From: Denitrobacterium detoxificans
GTDB lineage: Bacteria > Actinomycetota > Coriobacteriia > Coriobacteriales > Eggerthellaceae
Assembly: GCF_015062615.1 (NCBI RefSeq)
Contig: NZ_SUUH01000002.1
Location: forward strand, 310,001 to 374,000
Direction of reading: 5' to 3'
DNA length: 64,000 nucleotides
The position numbers and the translations under genes were made by a program. This document shows, piece after piece, positions 7,239 through 15,146 of this stretch. Below the pieces are notes generated by a model. It ran no database searches and had not been told where the DNA came from. It was given only the letters and a program-made list of their open reading frames with translations. Numbering within the stretch: position 1 is the first letter of the stretch; each line of letters starts with the position of its first letter.

Positions 7239-8327
7239 TTAGCGGTTCTGAATCTCGAAGTCCTTCATGAAGGCGATGAGTGCTTCCACGCCCTTGCGCG
7301 GCATGGCATTGTAGATGCTCGCGCGCAGGCCACCTACGCTGCGATGGCCCTTCAGGTTCGTAAGGCCCGCGGCGGTGGCTTCCTTGGCGAACTTCGCGTC
7401 GAGGTCGGCATCGCCCGTAACGAAGCAGACGTTCATCATGCTGCGGTCTTCCTTCGCGGCTACGCCCTTGAACAGCGCGCTTTCGTCGATGGCGTCGTAG
7501 AGCAGCTGAGCCTTTTCCTGGTTCATCTTCTGCACGGCTTCCAGGCCGCCCAGTTCCTTCAGATGCTTGAATACCAGGCCGCACATGTAGATGTTCCAGC
7601 ACGGGGGAGTGTTGTACAGACTCTTTTTATCCACGTGCGTCTTGTAGTTCATCATGACGGGCACGCCGTCGATGCCGCCTTCGGGCACCAGGTCGTGGCG
7701 TACGATGACGATCTGCACGCCTGCGGGTCCCACGTTCTTCTGAACGCCTGCGTGGATGAGGCCGAATTGGCTTACGTCAACGGGTTCGGAGAGGAACATG
7801 CTGCTCTGGTCGCTTACGAGCACCTTGCCCTTCGTGTCGGGCAGCTGGGCGAAGCGCAGGCCATGCACCGTTTCGTTCTGGCACAGGTACACGTAGTCGG
7901 CGTCTTCGGAGATGGGCAGATCGGAGCAATCGGGCAGATGGCTGAAGTTATCTTCAGCGCCGGTTGCCACGATGCGCGCGTCGATGAAGCGCGCTGCTTC
8001 CTGCTGCGCCTTCTTCGACCACTGACCCGTGACGATGTAGTCGGCCACGCCATGCTTGGCAAGCGCCAGGTTCATGGGCACCGCGGCGAACTGCAGGCTG
8101 TCGCCGCCTTGCAGGAACAGCACGTCGTAGTTTTCGGGAATGCCCATAAGGTCGCGCAGGTCGGCTTCGGCATTGTCGATGATGCCCTGGAAGGCGGGGG
8201 AGCGATGGCTCATTTCCATTACTGACATGCCGCACCCCTGGTAATCCATCATGTCGGCTGCCGCCTGGGCGAGCACGGGCTCAGGCAGAATTGCCGGTCC
8301 GGCCGAGAAATTGTAAACGCGTGGCAT
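7239..8327 (-). CDS. serC: Phosphoserine aminotransferase SerC
   Basis: 362 residues, normal family length. It opens with the diagnostic YNFSAGPAILP. Further motifs are EMSHRSPAF, FLQGGDSLQFAAVPMNL and the PLP-lysine region HAGVQKNVGPAG; the Schiff-base lysine is the K in VQKN. It ends with GGLRASIYNAMP. The enzyme converts 3-phosphohydroxypyruvate to phosphoserine in serine synthesis and can also act in pyridoxal phosphate synthesis. It is monocistronic on the minus strand, with its own terminator and a GGAGGG ribosome-binding site before the ATG. Serine-pathway partners serA and serB are not in the window. Confidence 0.96.
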   Translation of the reverse strand: MPRVYNFSAGPAILPEPVLAQAAADMMDYQGCGMSVMEMSHRSPAFQGIIDNAEADLRDLMGIPENYDVLFLQGGDSLQFAAVPMNLALAKHGVADYIVTGQWSKKAQQEAARFIDARIVATGAEDNFSHLPDCSDLPISEDADYVYLCQNETVHGLRFAQLPDTKGKVLVSDQSSMFLSEPVDVSQFGLIHAGVQKNVGPAGVQIVIVRHDLVPEGGIDGVPVMMNYKTHVDKKSLYNTPPCWNIYMCGLVFKHLKELGGLEAVQKMNQEKAQLLYDAIDESALFKGVAAKEDRSMMNVCFVTGDADLDAKFAKEATAAGLTNLKGHRSVGGLRASIYNAMPRKGVEALIAFMKDFEIQNR

Positions 8328-8525
8328 GTACCCTCCTTTGCATCGGTTGGCTCAATAGGTTTCAACGACTGTAGCACTCTCTGGGGCGCGTGCGGCCGAC
8401 TTTCTGCCTGTTCGGCGATAACCTTTTCGCATCTACATGGATGGCCTCGGTATTTCGTACTTTAGTCTGCGATAGTATTGTGTAATTGCGGTAAGCTGTA
8501 CCAGTAAGCACTAGAATGTGCAAAA

Positions 8526-8555
8526 CCACCGAAGGGCGGTGGGCCGGTTTCCGGC
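8526..8555 (+). promoter_or_regulatory. Two adjacent hairpins in the leader of the XRE-cupin gene
   Basis: Stems CCACC (8526-8530) / GGTGG (8538-8542) and GCCGG (8543-8547) / CCGGC (8551-8555) abut each other and end about 10 bases before the GAGGAGG ribosome-binding site. They could modulate translation or mark the transcript end; no known riboswitch was recognised. Confidence 0.35.
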
Positions 8556-8575
8556 TACAAATGAGGAGGTTCAGG

Positions 8576-9154
8576 ATGACCGAAGAAAACAAGCTCGGCG
8601 CTAAAATCACCACGCTGCGCGAAGCGCACCATCTCTCTCAGCAGGATCTTGCTGATCGCACCGGTGCCGATCTTGCGACCATCCAGGGCCTTGAGGCTGG
8701 CGAATTACCCCCGTCGCTTGCCCCGCTTATTAAGATTACCCGCGCCCTGGGCGTTCGCCTGGGCACGCTCATGGACGATGACGACAATTTGGGCCCTGCC
8801 TACATCTCGCAGTCGCAGATGAAGGAAGTCGTGCGCATGAAGAGCCTGGAAACCGCCAGCGATGCCGGCGACCTTTCCTATTTTAGCCTGGCCGCGGGCC
8901 ATCCCTCGCGCCACATGGATCCCTTTATCATCACCATCTCTCCCTCGGGAGAGCTCGACCACAAGCTGGTGGGCCACGAAGGCGAGGAATTCCTCTTCGG
9001 CCTGGAAGGCGAAGTGGAAATCGAGTATGGCAAGGAACTTTACGTGCTGCATCCGGGCGAGTCCATCTACTACGACTCCATCGTGCCTCATCAGGTGCGC
9101 GCCCATAAGGGTCAGACGGCGAAGTTCCTGGCGTGCGTGTACACGCCGGTGTAG
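8576..9154 (+). CDS. XRE-family transcriptional regulator with cupin sensor domain
   Basis: 192 residues from an ATG with GAGGAGG upstream. The N-terminal 65 residues form a helix-turn-helix (LGAKITTLREAHHLSQQDLA, then ADLATIQGLEAGE). The C-terminal half is a small cupin barrel, with GHEGEEFLFGLEGEVEIEYG and the second cupin motif LHPGESIYYDSIVPHQV. Such regulators sense a small ligand through the cupin. It is followed after 14 bases by an acyl-CoA synthetase gene, so it probably controls that gene in response to a carboxylic acid or CoA derivative. The regulated function is inference from gene pairing; this two-gene arrangement recurs in gut anaerobes. Confidence 0.88.
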   Translation: MTEENKLGAKITTLREAHHLSQQDLADRTGADLATIQGLEAGELPPSLAPLIKITRALGVRLGTLMDDDDNLGPAYISQSQMKEVVRMKSLETASDAGDLSYFSLAAGHPSRHMDPFIITISPSGELDHKLVGHEGEEFLFGLEGEVEIEYGKELYVLHPGESIYYDSIVPHQVRAHKGQTAKFLACVYTPV

Positions 9155-9168
9155 GGCTGGGGTGAATC

Positions 9169-11052
9169 ATGTCGGAAGAACAGAACAAGCAAACGAACCG
9201 CGACCATCTGCGTGAGGAATTCGGCTGGACGCCGGCTGAAATCGCGCATCGTCGCGAGCAGCAGAAGGAATTCGACAACCCCTCGCCGCGTGCCGATGGC
9301 ACGCCGGTGCTGCCGGGCGACCAGGATTTCCCCATGCATTCCGAAAAGACGATTGGGCAGTACCTGCGCGAGCGCGCCGAGATCGAGCCCAATCACGAGT
9401 TCATGGTGTATCCCGACCGCGACCTGCGCTGGACGTACGCCGAATTCGACGAGCGCACCGACAACCTGGCGCGTGGCATGCTCTACATTGGCATGCGTCC
9501 GGGCGACCATTTGGGCGTGTGGGCGCGTAACGTGCCCGACTGGGTGACGTTCATGTATGCCTGCGCGAAGATTGGCGTGGTCATGGTCACCATGAACCCC
9601 GTGTTCAAGAGCCACGAGCTCGACTACGTGCTCAAGCAGAGCGACATGAAGGCGTTGTGCATCATCGACTCGTTTCGCGACATCGATTACAAGGAAATCG
9701 TGCGCGAGCTCATTCCCGAGTCGCTCACGCAGCAGCGTGGCTACCTGAATACGGAAGAGTACCCGTTCCTGAAGAACCTCATCTACATGGGGCCGGAAAA
9801 GCACCGTGGCTTCTACAGCGTGCCCGAGCTGCTTCTGCTGGGGCAGCACGTAGCGGAAGAGGAGCTGTACGAGGTTACGAAGTCGTTCGACAACAACGAC
9901 GTGGTCATGATGCAGTACACGAGCGGCACCACGGGATTCCCCAAGGGCGTTATGCTCACGCATCGCAACATCCTCAACGACGGTTTCTTCATCGGCGAGG
10001 GCATGAAGCTCACGCCGAACGACCGCGTCTGCCTGCCCGTACCGTACTTCCATTGCTTTGGCTGCGTGCTGGGCATCATGGCCATCCTTACGCATCGCGC
10101 TACCATCGTGGGCGTCGAGAGCTTCGACGCGGAAATGGTGCTGCGTGCCATCGACCGCGAGAAGGCCACGGCCGTCTATGGCGTACCCACCATGTACATC
10201 GCCGAGCTGAATCATCCGAACTTCAGCCAGTACGACATGAGCAGCCTGCGCACGGGCATTATGGCTGGCAGCCCCTGTCCTCCCGCCACCATGGCAGAGG
10301 TCATCGAGAAGATGAACATGAAGGATATCACCATCTGCTACGGCCTTACGGAAACGAGCCCCGTGTTCACGCAGACCAGCGTGGACGACGACATCGACCA
10401 CAAGTGCCATACGGTAGGCCGCAAGCACCCGCCCGTAAGCGTGAAGGTCGTCGACCCGAACGACGGCCATGAGTGCGCGCCTGGCGAGCATGGCGAGCTG
10501 TGCTGTAAGGGCTACAACGTCATGAAGGGCTACTACAAGATGCCCGACAAGACGGCCGAGGCCATCGACGCCGACGGCTACCTGCATTCGGGCGACATGG
10601 GCACGGTCGACGAAGACGGCTACTACCGCGTCACTGGCCGCATCAAGGACATGATCATTCGTGGCGGCGAGAACATCTACCCGCTGGAAGTCGAGAACTT
10701 CCTGCTCACCATGCCGGGCGTACTCGACGCGCAGGTCGTGGGCATTCCCGACGAGAAGCTTGGCGAGATCGTGGGTGCCTTTATCCGCACGCGCCCCGGC
10801 TTCGAGGACATGACGGAGGAAGACGTGCGCGCCTATGCCATCCCGCGCATTGCCCGTTTCAAGGTGCCCAAGCGCGTGTTCTTCGTGGACGAGTTCCCCA
10901 TGAACCCGGCGAAGAAGGTGCAGAAGTTCAAGCTGCGCGAAATGGCCAAGGAGCTCACCGACCGCGTGAATCAGACGGTGTTCGCCGACGAAGAGGCCCT
11001 GCGCGCCAGCCAGGAAGACGATTCCAAGGGCGGCATGTTCCGCGAGCACTAG
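9169..11052 (+). CDS. AMP-forming acyl-CoA synthetase (AMP-binding enzyme)
   Basis: 627 residues of the ANL superfamily. Visible core motifs in order are the phosphate loop YTSGTTGFPKGVMLTH (about residue 250), YGLTETSP (A5), HSGDMGTVDEDGYY (A7), GRIKDMIIRGGENIYPLEVE (A8) and the C-terminal catalytic lysine region NPAKKVQKFKLRE. It should activate a carboxylate with ATP and CoA. The motifs suit a medium or long fatty acid or an aromatic acid, but the exact substrate is not readable. It follows the XRE-cupin regulator at 14 bases, probably in one operon, and ends at a strong hairpin. With three DegV genes in the window, fatty-acid uptake or recycling is a reasonable context. Confidence 0.92.
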   Translation: MSEEQNKQTNRDHLREEFGWTPAEIAHRREQQKEFDNPSPRADGTPVLPGDQDFPMHSEKTIGQYLRERAEIEPNHEFMVYPDRDLRWTYAEFDERTDNLARGMLYIGMRPGDHLGVWARNVPDWVTFMYACAKIGVVMVTMNPVFKSHELDYVLKQSDMKALCIIDSFRDIDYKEIVRELIPESLTQQRGYLNTEEYPFLKNLIYMGPEKHRGFYSVPELLLLGQHVAEEELYEVTKSFDNNDVVMMQYTSGTTGFPKGVMLTHRNILNDGFFIGEGMKLTPNDRVCLPVPYFHCFGCVLGIMAILTHRATIVGVESFDAEMVLRAIDREKATAVYGVPTMYIAELNHPNFSQYDMSSLRTGIMAGSPCPPATMAEVIEKMNMKDITICYGLTETSPVFTQTSVDDDIDHKCHTVGRKHPPVSVKVVDPNDGHECAPGEHGELCCKGYNVMKGYYKMPDKTAEAIDADGYLHSGDMGTVDEDGYYRVTGRIKDMIIRGGENIYPLEVENFLLTMPGVLDAQVVGIPDEKLGEIVGAFIRTRPGFEDMTEEDVRAYAIPRIARFKVPKRVFFVDEFPMNPAKKVQKFKLREMAKELTDRVNQTVFADEEALRASQEDDSKGGMFREH

Positions 11053-11077
11053 GTTCTGGCAAAAGGTCCAATGGGGT

Positions 11078-11113
11078 GGGGTGGTCGAAATGCTTCGGCC
11101 ACCCCGCTATTTT
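11078..11113 (+). terminator. Terminator after the acyl-CoA synthetase gene
   Basis: 12-bp stem GGGGTGGTCGAA / TTCGGCCACCCC (one G-T pair) with an ATGC loop, followed by GCTATTTT. Nearly the same stem is used at 27689-27721. Confidence 0.75.
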
Positions 11114-11196
11114 GTGTGGCGCGTGCGTTTATTTTGCAATCTTTTGTATCCTTCGCCCCAAGACGGGTATCGTATACGCGCGTTGGCAGAATACGC

Positions 11197-11281
11197 GCGG
11201 GTGTGGCGGAATTGGCAGACGCGCCAGATTTAGGTTCTGGTGGGGAAACTCGTGAAGGTTCAAGTCCTTTCACCCGCACCA
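11197..11281 (+). tRNA. tRNA-Leu (anticodon TAG)
   Basis: The acceptor stem GCGGGTG pairs with CACCCGC, followed by discriminator A and an encoded CCA. The anticodon stem CCAGA/TCTGG encloses the loop TTTAGGT, giving anticodon TAG. A long variable arm (TGGGGAAACTCGTG region) and the T-arm GGTTCAAGTCC are typical of class II tRNA-Leu. Total length is 85 bases. Confidence 0.95.
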
Positions 11282-11366
11282 ACACATTAAAGCGTTTAGC
11301 TGCACAAACGTACACAAATGCGCCTATGCGCATTTTTGGGTAAAGAAAACAGATGGAGGATTTCGA

Positions 11367-12926
11367 GTGGAAACCAAAGTTCAGGCTCTGGACGGCAACC
11401 AGAAGAAGCTGACGATCACGATCGACGCCAAGGAAGTCGATGCGCGCATCAAGAAGCAGTACAAGGACTTCGCGTACAAGTACAATTTCCCCGGGTTCCG
11501 CAAGGGCAAGGCTCCCCGTCCCGTCATCGACAACGTGCTGGGCAAGGAAGCCGTGGTGGCCACCGTCACCGACGATGTGCTGAACTCGCTGTATCCCCAG
11601 GCTATGGATGCTGAAGACCTTATCGCCATCAGCCAGCCCAAGTTCGAGGACGCCGAGGCCATGGTCGAAGCCGGCAAGCCCTTCAGCTTCACCGTCACCG
11701 TGGAAACCCGCCCTGAATTCGAGCTTTCCAGCTACGATCAGATTTCCGTGAAGCTCCCCTCCGAGGAAGCCACCGACGCCGAAATCGACGACCAGATCGA
11801 AGAGCTGCGCAACTACTACTACACGTTCGAAGATGCTGCCGCCAACACGAAGCTCAAGGAAGAGAGCTTCGCCGAGCTGGCCATTTCCGCCAAGGACGAA
11901 GAGGACAACGCCATTGAGTCGCTCGAAAGCGAATCTCGCCTGTACCAGCTTGGTCAGGGCCTGTTCCCCGCTAGCTTTGACGCCGAACTGGTGGGCATGA
12001 AGAAGGGCGATTCCAAGTCCTTCGAGATTGACATGGCTGCCGAGCCTTCCATGATGGCTGCCGGTACCAAGGGCAAGGTTGCCTTCGAGGTTACGGTCAA
12101 CCAGGTCAAGAAGCGCATCCTCCCCGAAATCACCGACGAGTGGGCCCGCGAGACGGCTGGCTTCGAAGGTGGCGTCGAAGAGCTGCGCAACCGCGTTGCC
12201 GATAGCATCAAGGATCAGAAGTCCCAGATGATGCCTCGCCTGCGCGAGAACGAAGCACTGTATGCCATCCAGGAGCGCCTGCAGGGCGAAGCTCCTGCCT
12301 CGCTGTGCGAGCAGGAAGAGCAGAACCTGCTGCAGAATTTCTTCATGCAGATTCAGCAGTCCGGCATGACCTTCGACGCCTACCTGGCTCAGATGGGCAT
12401 GACCCCCGACACCTTCAAGGACGACCTGAAGCGTCAGGCCAAGGATGTCACCGAGCAGGATCTTGCTCTCGACGCCTGGGCTCGCAACGCCAAGATCGAA
12501 ATCACCGACGAGGAAATCACCGCTGAATTCGAAAAGGCTGGCTCCGACGACGCCGCTGCCCTCGAGCGCGAATGGCGCGAGGCTGGCCGCATCGCCTCCC
12601 TGCGTGCGGGCATGCGCCGCAGCCGCGCTCTCGATGCCATCATCGAAGGCATGAAGGTCGAAGAGCTCAAGCCGGGCGAGAAGCTGAACAGCGTTGCCGC
12701 GGAAGAGGCCGAGAAGAAGGCTGCCCCCAAGGCTGAAAAGAAGGCCGAGAAGAAGGCTACCGCCGAAGAGCCCAAGGCTGAGGCTGTTGCTTCCGACAAG
12801 CCGAACAAGACGGCCCTCAACAAGATGAAGGTTGCCGAGCTGAAGGAAATGGCCGAGGGCATGGGCATCGACGTCAAGGGTCTGAAGAAGGCCGAGCTGG
12901 TCGACGCTATTCTCGCTGCCGAATAA
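11367..12926 (+). CDS. tig: Trigger factor with C-terminal SAP/Rho-N-like extension
   Basis: 519 residues from a GTG start with TGGAGG upstream. The N-terminal ribosome-binding domain has the signature FRKGKAPRPVI. The PPIase-like middle domain (about 150-240) is degenerate, and the helical chaperone domain runs to about residue 435. The chaperone binds nascent chains at the ribosome exit and helps them fold. Unlike typical 430-450-residue trigger factors, it carries an added tail: a Lys/Ala/Glu-rich linker followed by LNKMKVAELKEMAEGMGIDV and KGLKKAELVDAILAAE, which looks like a SAP or Rho-N-type helix-extended-helix nucleic-acid-binding fold. It precedes clpP and clpX, a common conserved order. 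Confidence 0.94.
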   Translation: METKVQALDGNQKKLTITIDAKEVDARIKKQYKDFAYKYNFPGFRKGKAPRPVIDNVLGKEAVVATVTDDVLNSLYPQAMDAEDLIAISQPKFEDAEAMVEAGKPFSFTVTVETRPEFELSSYDQISVKLPSEEATDAEIDDQIEELRNYYYTFEDAAANTKLKEESFAELAISAKDEEDNAIESLESESRLYQLGQGLFPASFDAELVGMKKGDSKSFEIDMAAEPSMMAAGTKGKVAFEVTVNQVKKRILPEITDEWARETAGFEGGVEELRNRVADSIKDQKSQMMPRLRENEALYAIQERLQGEAPASLCEQEEQNLLQNFFMQIQQSGMTFDAYLAQMGMTPDTFKDDLKRQAKDVTEQDLALDAWARNAKIEITDEEITAEFEKAGSDDAAALEREWREAGRIASLRAGMRRSRALDAIIEGMKVEELKPGEKLNSVAAEEAEKKAAPKAEKKAEKKATAEEPKAEAVASDKPNKTALNKMKVAELKEMAEGMGIDVKGLKKAELVDAILAAE

Positions 12927-12981
12927 GCAGCACGGGGAACCGTAGTTACGTTACGTCGCATTAACACGATTGCGTAAAGAT

Positions 12982-13028
12982 AACGGGTTGGCGGCATGGG
13001 TCGTCAACCCGTTTCACTTACGTATAAT
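12982..13028 (+). promoter_or_regulatory. Inverted repeat and -10 element upstream of clpP
   Basis: A 9-bp inverted repeat AACGGGTTG (12982-12990) / CAACCCGTT (13005-13013) lies just before a perfect TATAAT at 13023-13028. The repeat covers the region where a -35 box would sit, so it could be an operator for clpP or a weak tig terminator; no T-run follows. No good TTGACA was found. Confidence 0.45.
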
Positions 13029-13070
13029 GTCTGCAGTCAATTAGGAGTCAAGGAAGAACAGAGGTCGTTT

Positions 13071-13691
13071 ATGAACGAATTTGTTACCCCGCAGTCTGCG
13101 CTTATTCCTTATGTCATCGAGCAGTCGCCTCGTGGCGAGCGCAGCTACGACATCTATTCCCGCCTGCTGAACGAGCGCATCGTTTTCCTGGGCGAGGCGA
13201 TCGACGATAACGTTGCGAATTCCGTGGTGGCTCAGCTGCTGCATCTGGAATCCGCCGATCCTGAAAAGGACATCTCGCTGTACATCAACAGCCCCGGAGG
13301 CAGCGTTACCGCTGGCCTGGCCATTCTGGACACCATGAACTACATCCGTTGCGATGTGAGCACCATCTGCATTGGCCAGTGCGCTTCCATGGCCGCCGTG
13401 CTGCTGTCCAGCGGCAAGAAGGGTAAGCGCTATGCGCTGCCGAACAGCCGCGTTATGATTCATCAGCCTTCCGGCGGTGCCCAGGGCCAGCAGACCGAAA
13501 TCGCCATCGTGGCCAAGGAGATCCTCTACATCCGTGAGCGCTTGAACCAGATCCTGGCCGACAACTCGGGCCAGAGCCTGGAAACCATCCAGCGCGACAC
13601 CGAGCGTGATAACTTCATGAGCGCTACGGAAGCCATGGAATACGGTCTCATCGACCAGGTGGTCTCTTCCCGCGTCGCTCAGAACGCATAG
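13071..13691 (+). CDS. clpP: ATP-dependent Clp protease proteolytic subunit ClpP
   Basis: 206 residues from an ATG at 13071; upstream in-frame codons overlap the promoter region. The serine-protease triad is intact: Ser106 in GQCASMA, His131 in MIHQPSGG and Asp180 in RDTERDNFMSA. The oxyanion motif INSPGGSVTAGLAI is present. ClpP forms a barrel that degrades proteins fed to it by ATPases such as ClpX, whose gene lies 37 bases downstream. The short N-terminal segment before the SYDIYSRLL motif may be a propeptide. Single copy in this window; many actinobacteria have a second clpP elsewhere. Confidence 0.97.
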   Translation: MNEFVTPQSALIPYVIEQSPRGERSYDIYSRLLNERIVFLGEAIDDNVANSVVAQLLHLESADPEKDISLYINSPGGSVTAGLAILDTMNYIRCDVSTICIGQCASMAAVLLSSGKKGKRYALPNSRVMIHQPSGGAQGQQTEIAIVAKEILYIRERLNQILADNSGQSLETIQRDTERDNFMSATEAMEYGLIDQVVSSRVAQNA

Positions 13692-13728
13692 ACAATCCCA
13701 GAGGGAACATAGGGCAGGATAGAATTCA

Positions 13729-15072
13729 ATGACGAAAAACAGGAACGACGGAACCCGCGAGGAAGACATCAGGTGCGCCTTCTGCGGTAAAACGCCGCAG
13801 CAGGTCAACTCCATGATCAGCGGCCCCAATGGCATCTGCATCTGCGACGAGTGCATCTCCGTATGCGCAGAGGCCATGATGCGCGACATGGGCATGAACA
13901 CCCACGATGCGTACGAGAACCCCGAGCTCGCCGCGTCCTACGAGTCCAGCGAGCCGGCTCCTGCCGACGTTTTGGAGAACCTGCCCACGCCGCACGAGCT
14001 CTACGATCGCCTCAGTGATTTCGTGGTGGGCCAGGAAGAAGCCAAGCGCGCCCTTTCCGTGGCCGTGTACAACCACTACAAGCGCATCAGCCTCGATGCC
14101 GATGCCTCCGACGACGACGTCGAACTTGCCAAGAGCAACATCATGCTCCTGGGCCCCACGGGCAGCGGTAAGACGCTTCTGGCGCAAACGCTTGCGCGCA
14201 CGCTGCGCGTTCCGTTCGCCATCGCCGACGCCACCACGCTCACCGAAGCGGGCTACGTGGGCGAAGACGTCGAGAACATCCTGCTCAAGCTCATCACGGC
14301 CGCCGACTTCGACATTCCCCGCGCGGAAATCGGCATCGTCTACATCGACGAGGTCGACAAGATTGCCCGCAAGGCGGAAAACCTGTCGATTACGCGCGAC
14401 GTGTCGGGCGAGGGCGTGCAACAGGCGCTCCTGAAGATCGTGGAAGGCTGCGAGGCCAGTGTGCCCCCGCAGGGCGGCCGCAAGCACCCCCAGCAGGAGC
14501 TCATCCACATCGACACCACGAACATCCTGTTCATTCTGGGTGGTGCCTTCGTGGGTCTTTCCGACATCATCGCCGAGCGCGTGGGCAAGAGCGGCATTGG
14601 CTTCAATGCTGAACTGCCCGAAAGCAAGAAGCACGAAGACGCCGAGCTGTTGGCGCAGGTGCTCCCCGAAGACCTGAACAAGTTCGGCATGATTCCCGAA
14701 TTCGTGGGCCGCATCCCGGTTATCACGAACCTGAAGGAGCTTTCGGAAGCCGACCTGGTTCGCATTCTCACCGAGCCTCGCAATGCGCTGGTCAAGCAGT
14801 ACCACCGCATGTTCGAGTTCGAGAACAGCGAGCTCATCTTCGAGCAGGATGCCCTGCTGGCCATCGCGCGCAAGGCGCTCGAGCACAATACCGGTGCCCG
14901 TGGCCTGCGTTCCATTTGCGAGAATATCCTGATGGATATCATGTACGACTTGCCCGAGTTCACCGAAGCAACTACGGTTGTCGTACGTGCAAGCGACGTT
15001 ACGGGCGAAACCAAGCCCGAAATCAAGCCCCGCGCCAATGTCATCGCGTCGGGTGAAGCGGTAAGCGCATAG
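13729..15072 (+). CDS. clpX: ATP-dependent Clp protease ATP-binding subunit ClpX
   Basis: 447 residues. The N-terminal zinc-binding domain has CAFCGKTPQQVNSMISG and CICDECISVC (four cysteines). The AAA+ module shows Walker A GPTGSGKTLLAQTLA, Walker B IVYIDEVDKIA and the pore-loop motif GYVGEDVENILLKL. The IGF-loop region that docks on ClpP reads SGIGFNAEL. ClpX unfolds tagged substrates and threads them into ClpP, and probably shares a transcript with clpP. It ends before a 12-bp hairpin. Confidence 0.97.
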   Translation: MTKNRNDGTREEDIRCAFCGKTPQQVNSMISGPNGICICDECISVCAEAMMRDMGMNTHDAYENPELAASYESSEPAPADVLENLPTPHELYDRLSDFVVGQEEAKRALSVAVYNHYKRISLDADASDDDVELAKSNIMLLGPTGSGKTLLAQTLARTLRVPFAIADATTLTEAGYVGEDVENILLKLITAADFDIPRAEIGIVYIDEVDKIARKAENLSITRDVSGEGVQQALLKIVEGCEASVPPQGGRKHPQQELIHIDTTNILFILGGAFVGLSDIIAERVGKSGIGFNAELPESKKHEDAELLAQVLPEDLNKFGMIPEFVGRIPVITNLKELSEADLVRILTEPRNALVKQYHRMFEFENSELIFEQDALLAIARKALEHNTGARGLRSICENILMDIMYDLPEFTEATTVVVRASDVTGETKPEIKPRANVIASGEAVSA

Positions 15073-15078
15073 TTTTCC

Positions 15079-15114
15079 GACCTTCGCATGTTCGCTTGCG
15101 TGCATGCGAAGGTC
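15079..15114 (+). terminator. Hairpin after clpX
   Basis: Perfect 12-bp stem GACCTTCGCATG / CATGCGAAGGTC with a 12-base loop. The downstream stretch GTGTTGTG is T-poor, so it is a likely but not ideal terminator. Confidence 0.6.
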
Positions 15115-15146
15115 GTGTTGTGTACGGATGAAAGGTAGAAGCGGCA

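Larger units (their letters stand above)
11053..11366. other. Spacer between acyl-CoA synthetase gene and tig
   Basis: This 314-base gap holds the synthetase terminator and tRNA-Leu. The remaining 85 bases before the tig ribosome-binding site (TGGAGG) show no further gene. Confidence 0.7.
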
